Part shown: positions 60,561 through 64,000 of the stretch, in pieces | How positions within the stretch are numbered: the first letter of the stretch is position 1 | How the letters are laid out: the number at the start of each line of letters is the position of its first letter | DNA from: Isoetes taiwanensis | Lineage: Eukaryota; Streptophyta; Lycopodiopsida; Isoetales; Isoetaceae | Length of the DNA stretch: 64,000 nucleotides | Reading direction: 5' to 3' | Assembly: GCA_021234155.1 (NCBI GenBank) | Contig: JAJEKV010000500.1 | Location: 1-64,000 of the forward strand | Position numbers and translations under genes: made by a program | Notes under the pieces: generated by a model | Database searches by the model: none | Told to the model about the DNA's origin: nothing | Seen by the model: only the letters and a program-made list of their open reading frames with translations

Positions 60561-61105
60561 ATCACCGTGATATCAACCATTCGGGGCATAAAGCCGGGTT
60601 CGTTGTTCTTTAGGATGAAAAGTTGCTTTGCAAAATGCATCCAGCATTGACCGAGATATAAAGTTTGAGCTTTACTTTGTAGAGTACCCAGCTATCTAAT
60701 ACCATTATTAAGTAAATCATTAAAATTGTCAAACAGACAGGACTCTTAGGGGTTTAATAGTAAACACGGTCCTCTTTGGTAAGCTTCATTTATATCTAAG
60801 ACATATCCACTTGGTCTATAAACTGAGATAACCCAATAAGATCATCTATGACGCTATTACCTCTAGATAGGACATTCATTTTGTAAGGCTACCAACCTGA
60901 CATAGTTTTAAAAGGAGGTGACAGAGATAGAGCATGGATTGCTTGGTAGTTGCTTGCTATGTTCATCAGTCTCTCTTACATTCCCGAATCCCTTGTAAAT
61001 CATTCATTGAAAGACAGAACGTACCTATAGCTCGTAAAACTCTTCATCGTCCATGCACATGTAGTAGAAAAGAGTAGAATCACTGACACTGTTTCATTCC
61101 CAAGT
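60561..61105. other. No recognisable gene
   Basis: AT-rich. The minus-strand frame at 61000-61203 continues into the palindrome arm and may be part of an exon, discussed under the palindrome. Confidence 0.35.
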
Positions 61106-61861
61106 CCATCAGGCCCCTTTACCATTGATTCAATGGTCCATATTGAATACTTATCATGCAGAGATTCAGAACCATGAGTACAATTTGCAATATTTAGGCC
61201 CATAAAGTTTACCTATGTTTGCTTTAGTTAGGGCTGGGTTTTTTTTTTGTTAATATAACAATCAACACACAACTATCATTAATATTATTGACACAAACCA
61301 TTGCATTTAGCACATTTAAATTAAAATCCCCCTTAAACCCCCTTTGGTTTGGGTGCATATTCACGCAGGGGGTTATGTAGGGCAGCGAGAGCCCCAAAAA
61401 TATAGTTACAATACATGTACAAAATTAACACCATTAAGTACATTCTCTCAAACCTTATAGTATTTCACAAATCTTAATATACAGTATACAAAAACTTGTA
61501 CTTGCATACCCCACAAACGAGGATCGCTATGTGCGGTCCAGATCTTGGAATAAAGGGCAAATATGCCCATCCGACAGCTCTCGTTGCTCGGAGTAACCCC
61601 CTGCGTGAATATGCACCCAAACCAAAGGGGGTTTAAGGGGGATTTTAATTTAAATGTGTTAAATGCAATGGTTTGTGTCAATAATGTTAATGATAGTTGT
61701 GTGTTGATTGTTATATTAAAAAAAAAAACCCAGCCCTAACTAAAGCAAACATAGGTAAACTTTATGGGCCTAAATATTGCAAATTGTACTCATGGTTCTG
61801 AATCTCTGCATGATAAGTATTCAATATGGACCATTGAATCAATGGTAAAGGGGCCTGATGG
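61106..61861. repeat. 756-bp palindrome centred on a MITE
   Basis: Arms 61106-61374 and 61594-61861 are near-exact reverse complements (their coordinates sum to a constant). The inner 120 or so bases of each arm are the MITE's TIRs. The outer 145 bases are not part of the MITE in copy 1: they include CCAGCCCTAACTAAAGC and an open frame MGLNIANCTHGSESLHDKYS read outward on each side. So non-element sequence has been duplicated in inverted orientation around the element, or joined by an assembly artefact. Confidence 0.88.
61251..61718 (+). mobile_element. Foldback/MITE element, copy 3
   Basis: A 468-bp intact copy with TIRs 61251-61374 and 61594-61718 starting TAATATAACAA, and a 219-base asymmetric core in the same orientation as copy 2. 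No coding capacity. The TIR matches copy 1 closely (CCCCTTAAACCCCC, GGGTGCATATTCAC). Confidence 0.85.
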
Positions 61862-62750
61862 TAAGAAATGGCAAGTCGACGTTGGAGGAACGGTACAAAC
61901 TATTCTTTAACATAAAGATTAATTCCTTCAATCTCTACACTCGTTTAAGGTCCATACTGTAACGGTCTTGGGCACCTGATGAGTCAATATACGTAATTAT
62001 GTACGTATATACATATTCATGGCATATATACAACATGAGACCAGGGTTTTGGCTCTTTGTAGAAAGGATTGTTGCAGAGCATGAAGGCATGGAGCAATTC
62101 TAGGCAGTTTTGAAGCCCAAAATTTGAAGCATTATATCTCGGTGACCCGAGATCCGTTTCAGGTGATTTTTTTTGCTAGAAAGATCTTCAGCTAAGCTTT
62201 CCGGAATGGTCCGATCAGGCCAAAACGCATCTGTATGAAAAAGTTATAAAAAAATTGTGATGCTGGGCTAGAATTGACTGCACTTTATTTCTTGGAGCTA
62301 GAAGACAATTTTTGGAGGCGCAATCAATTGCAAGAGGTCCAGAGGTCTATGGGAAAAGAAATTCTCAGGTGGGGTTTTGTTATTGATCAATTGAGATGCT
62401 GTAAGTTGCCATGATTAGTCTGTACATGATTTTTGCATGCAAATATGATAGATATGAATTTGTTGGAGACTCATAAGGCTAGAGAAGGTAATCAATGATT
62501 TGAAACATCTTTATAAGGGCTGATTCTAAGTCAGGAATGGCCAAAAATTGCTTGAGAAGCACCGATTCAGCATGAAAAATTCAGAAAAGGCAGAATTGAA
62601 TTGGATCTGATCGGCATCGAACTCTCCAACGCCATTTTGTGTTCACGTTATGTTTTTGTCCTCTTGTGTCTTGTGGTTTTTATCTTGTTGGACTTGTATT
62701 TGTTACTTTTGTCAATTTAATTGTGTGTCATAAAATAAAGTTAAGTACCC
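61862..62750 (+). other. Non-coding, possible LTR
   Basis: No gene. The run near 62130-62170 (TATCTCGGTGACCCGAGATCC) is a short palindrome. If the primer-site-like word at 62770 is real, this would be the 5' LTR of a plus-strand retroelement running off the window. No TG start or partner LTR is identified. Confidence 0.25.
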
Positions 62751-62767
62751 GAGGATAGAATTGGGTT

Positions 62768-62780
62768 GCATCTGAGCTTA
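62768..62780 (+). promoter_or_regulatory. Weak primer-binding-site-like word
   Basis: TTGCATCTGAGC resembles the initiator-methionine tRNA complement TGGTATCAGAGC at 9 of 12 positions when aligned loosely. The purine-rich stretch after it is gag-leader-like. Weak evidence. Confidence 0.25.
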
Positions 62781-64000
62781 GCAGCAGAGGAGATTGGAGA
62801 ATGAAGAGCTGGGCATAATGATAACAAGTAATATGGTTGAAGTCATGTTTAACTAAGAGAATACATGATATAATTATAAGAATAATGAGCTAATTGTAAA
62901 TTTGGCTCCTGAAGGTGTCATGAAGCTGAAGTCTAAGCCTATAATCACTCGGCATGGGATAGAAGCAGTTACGGTCATGAGACCTAAGGGGTTTTTAAGC
63001 CAGAAGTGTTCAATTTTGGGATTCTGCATGTATGTTTCGATTCCTTAGCTATGGAAAGTGGGCTTTAATTGGAATATTAAAAACCTTAGCTTTAGAGATA
63101 AATAAATGGTGAAACCTTGGAGATCATGAGAAGTTGGGTAGTGAGAGCTATATGAGGCATATGGGGCGTCTAGATGAGGCTACGGTGTGGAGCACTGTTA
63201 TATGTACATAGTAAGTTTCTAAGTTGTTGCACTATATTTTATCAAAGGCATCATAGCTAATAGATTATCCTCATGGGAGAATGGTTCTGAGATAAGGTTT
63301 GCATTGTGTGGATTGGTATTATCTTTTCTTTGATATCTACATCAATGATAGTTAGGCTTATGGCTTCCTCGACGTGTTTGGATTCCGATAATTATCTTCG
63401 TCAGTAACCTAGCAACTTCAACTTGGGCAGGTTGTATGGGCAACATCGGCAGCAGTATAATCTAGGCACATGTATAGTAAACATTCTAATTAATGCCATA
63501 TGTCATGGTCTTTGCATTGTTCTACTGTTGTCTTGGTATTTGATTATGTCCATTGGAACCTCTGGGGTCGGACTTCTAGGTTCGGTGGCCTAGGTTGCTC
63601 CGGCATGCTCATGTTCATCTGTGATACTCTGTGGTATTCTTGTGCTCTATGACACCGGGCGTAGTTTCCCTGATCAGGATGCTATGTCAACTCTTGTGAC
63701 TTAATGGTAAGAGGTCCTCCAACACCAGACGTGGGTTGGGAAGGGTATCGCGATACTGAGATTTACCCACCAACCGCCAGCAGGGCTCGAATGTGAGCGG
63801 TGGGCATTTTCTCGCTAAGGGGTCGCATGTAGGCAATGAGCTTCCCATTGTCCCGGAGTTATGTTTCTGATGTTTTGTTATTCTGGCTATGTTCTTTGCT
63901 TTTGTCGCTAAGTGTTTGGTATTTCCTTGGATTATGTTGTCATTGTCTAGTACTGTACTCACCTAGAATCTTTTGTTTGCTTGTGCTTATGTCTTTATAT
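62781..64000. other. No confidently recognised gene
   Basis: A GC-richer stretch at 63695-63860 has a possible A-box-like TGGTAAGAGG and B-box-like GGCTCGAATG about 80 bases apart. The spacing is longer than in a tRNA, so at best it is a SINE-like remnant. Nothing else is recognised. Confidence 0.25.

Noticed and set aside
63695-63800. A-box and B-box-like words suggesting a tRNA gene or SINE
   Set aside because: Spacing of about 80 bases is too long for a tRNA, the cloverleaf cannot be drawn, and no A-rich tail is present. It is kept only as a weak SINE-like remark.

Overview
The window looks like nuclear DNA from a seed plant with a large, repeat-rich genome. The evidence is decayed Ty1/copia, Ty3/gypsy and LINE elements, foldback elements, a pentatricopeptide-repeat (PPR) gene remnant, a plant-type UDP-glucose dehydrogenase with an uninterrupted coding region, and AT-rich non-coding DNA. 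No bacterial operon, ribosome-binding site, CRISPR array, rRNA gene or convincing tRNA gene was found. A gymnosperm-like or other repeat-rich plant genome would fit, but the species cannot be fixed from sequence alone. Almost every recognisable coding region is broken by small indels. This may be true decay, an error-prone assembly, or both, so most genes are given as frame-disrupted remnants.

Layout. 0.5-3.1 kb: a plus-strand Ty3/gypsy pol remnant (reverse transcriptase, RNase H, integrase) ending in a polypurine tract and a probable LTR. 9.9-17.1 kb: a LINE ORF2 endonuclease region split by a complete, inverted Ty1/copia element at 10079-16524, with two LTRs of about 0.88 kb, an AATGG target-site duplication, a primer-binding site and a polypurine tract. 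Inside the copia element the gag end is rearranged into an inverted repeat. 18.3-19.4 kb: integrase and chromodomain-like end of a second, plus-strand gypsy element, followed by a degenerate minisatellite and the LTR boundary of a third, minus-strand gypsy element near 22.75 kb.

27.5-29.1 kb: the one clear host metabolic gene, UDP-glucose 6-dehydrogenase, on the minus strand with a TATA-like box upstream. It makes UDP-glucuronate for cell-wall polysaccharide precursors. 29.3-37.7 kb holds nothing recognisable apart from one 178-codon open frame.

37.8-53.7 kb is the most unusual stretch: two families of 2-4 kb modules in direct tandem (M1 twice, then M2 three times), each bounded by A-rich runs and carrying exon-like islands on the minus strand. 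Copies B and C of M2 are almost identical. 53.7-64 kb carries three copies of one foldback/MITE family, one of them at the centre of a 756-bp palindrome that also includes flanking gene-like sequence, a PPR gene remnant, a possible multi-exon gene near 59.4-60.5 kb, and a possible LTR element start near 62.75 kb.
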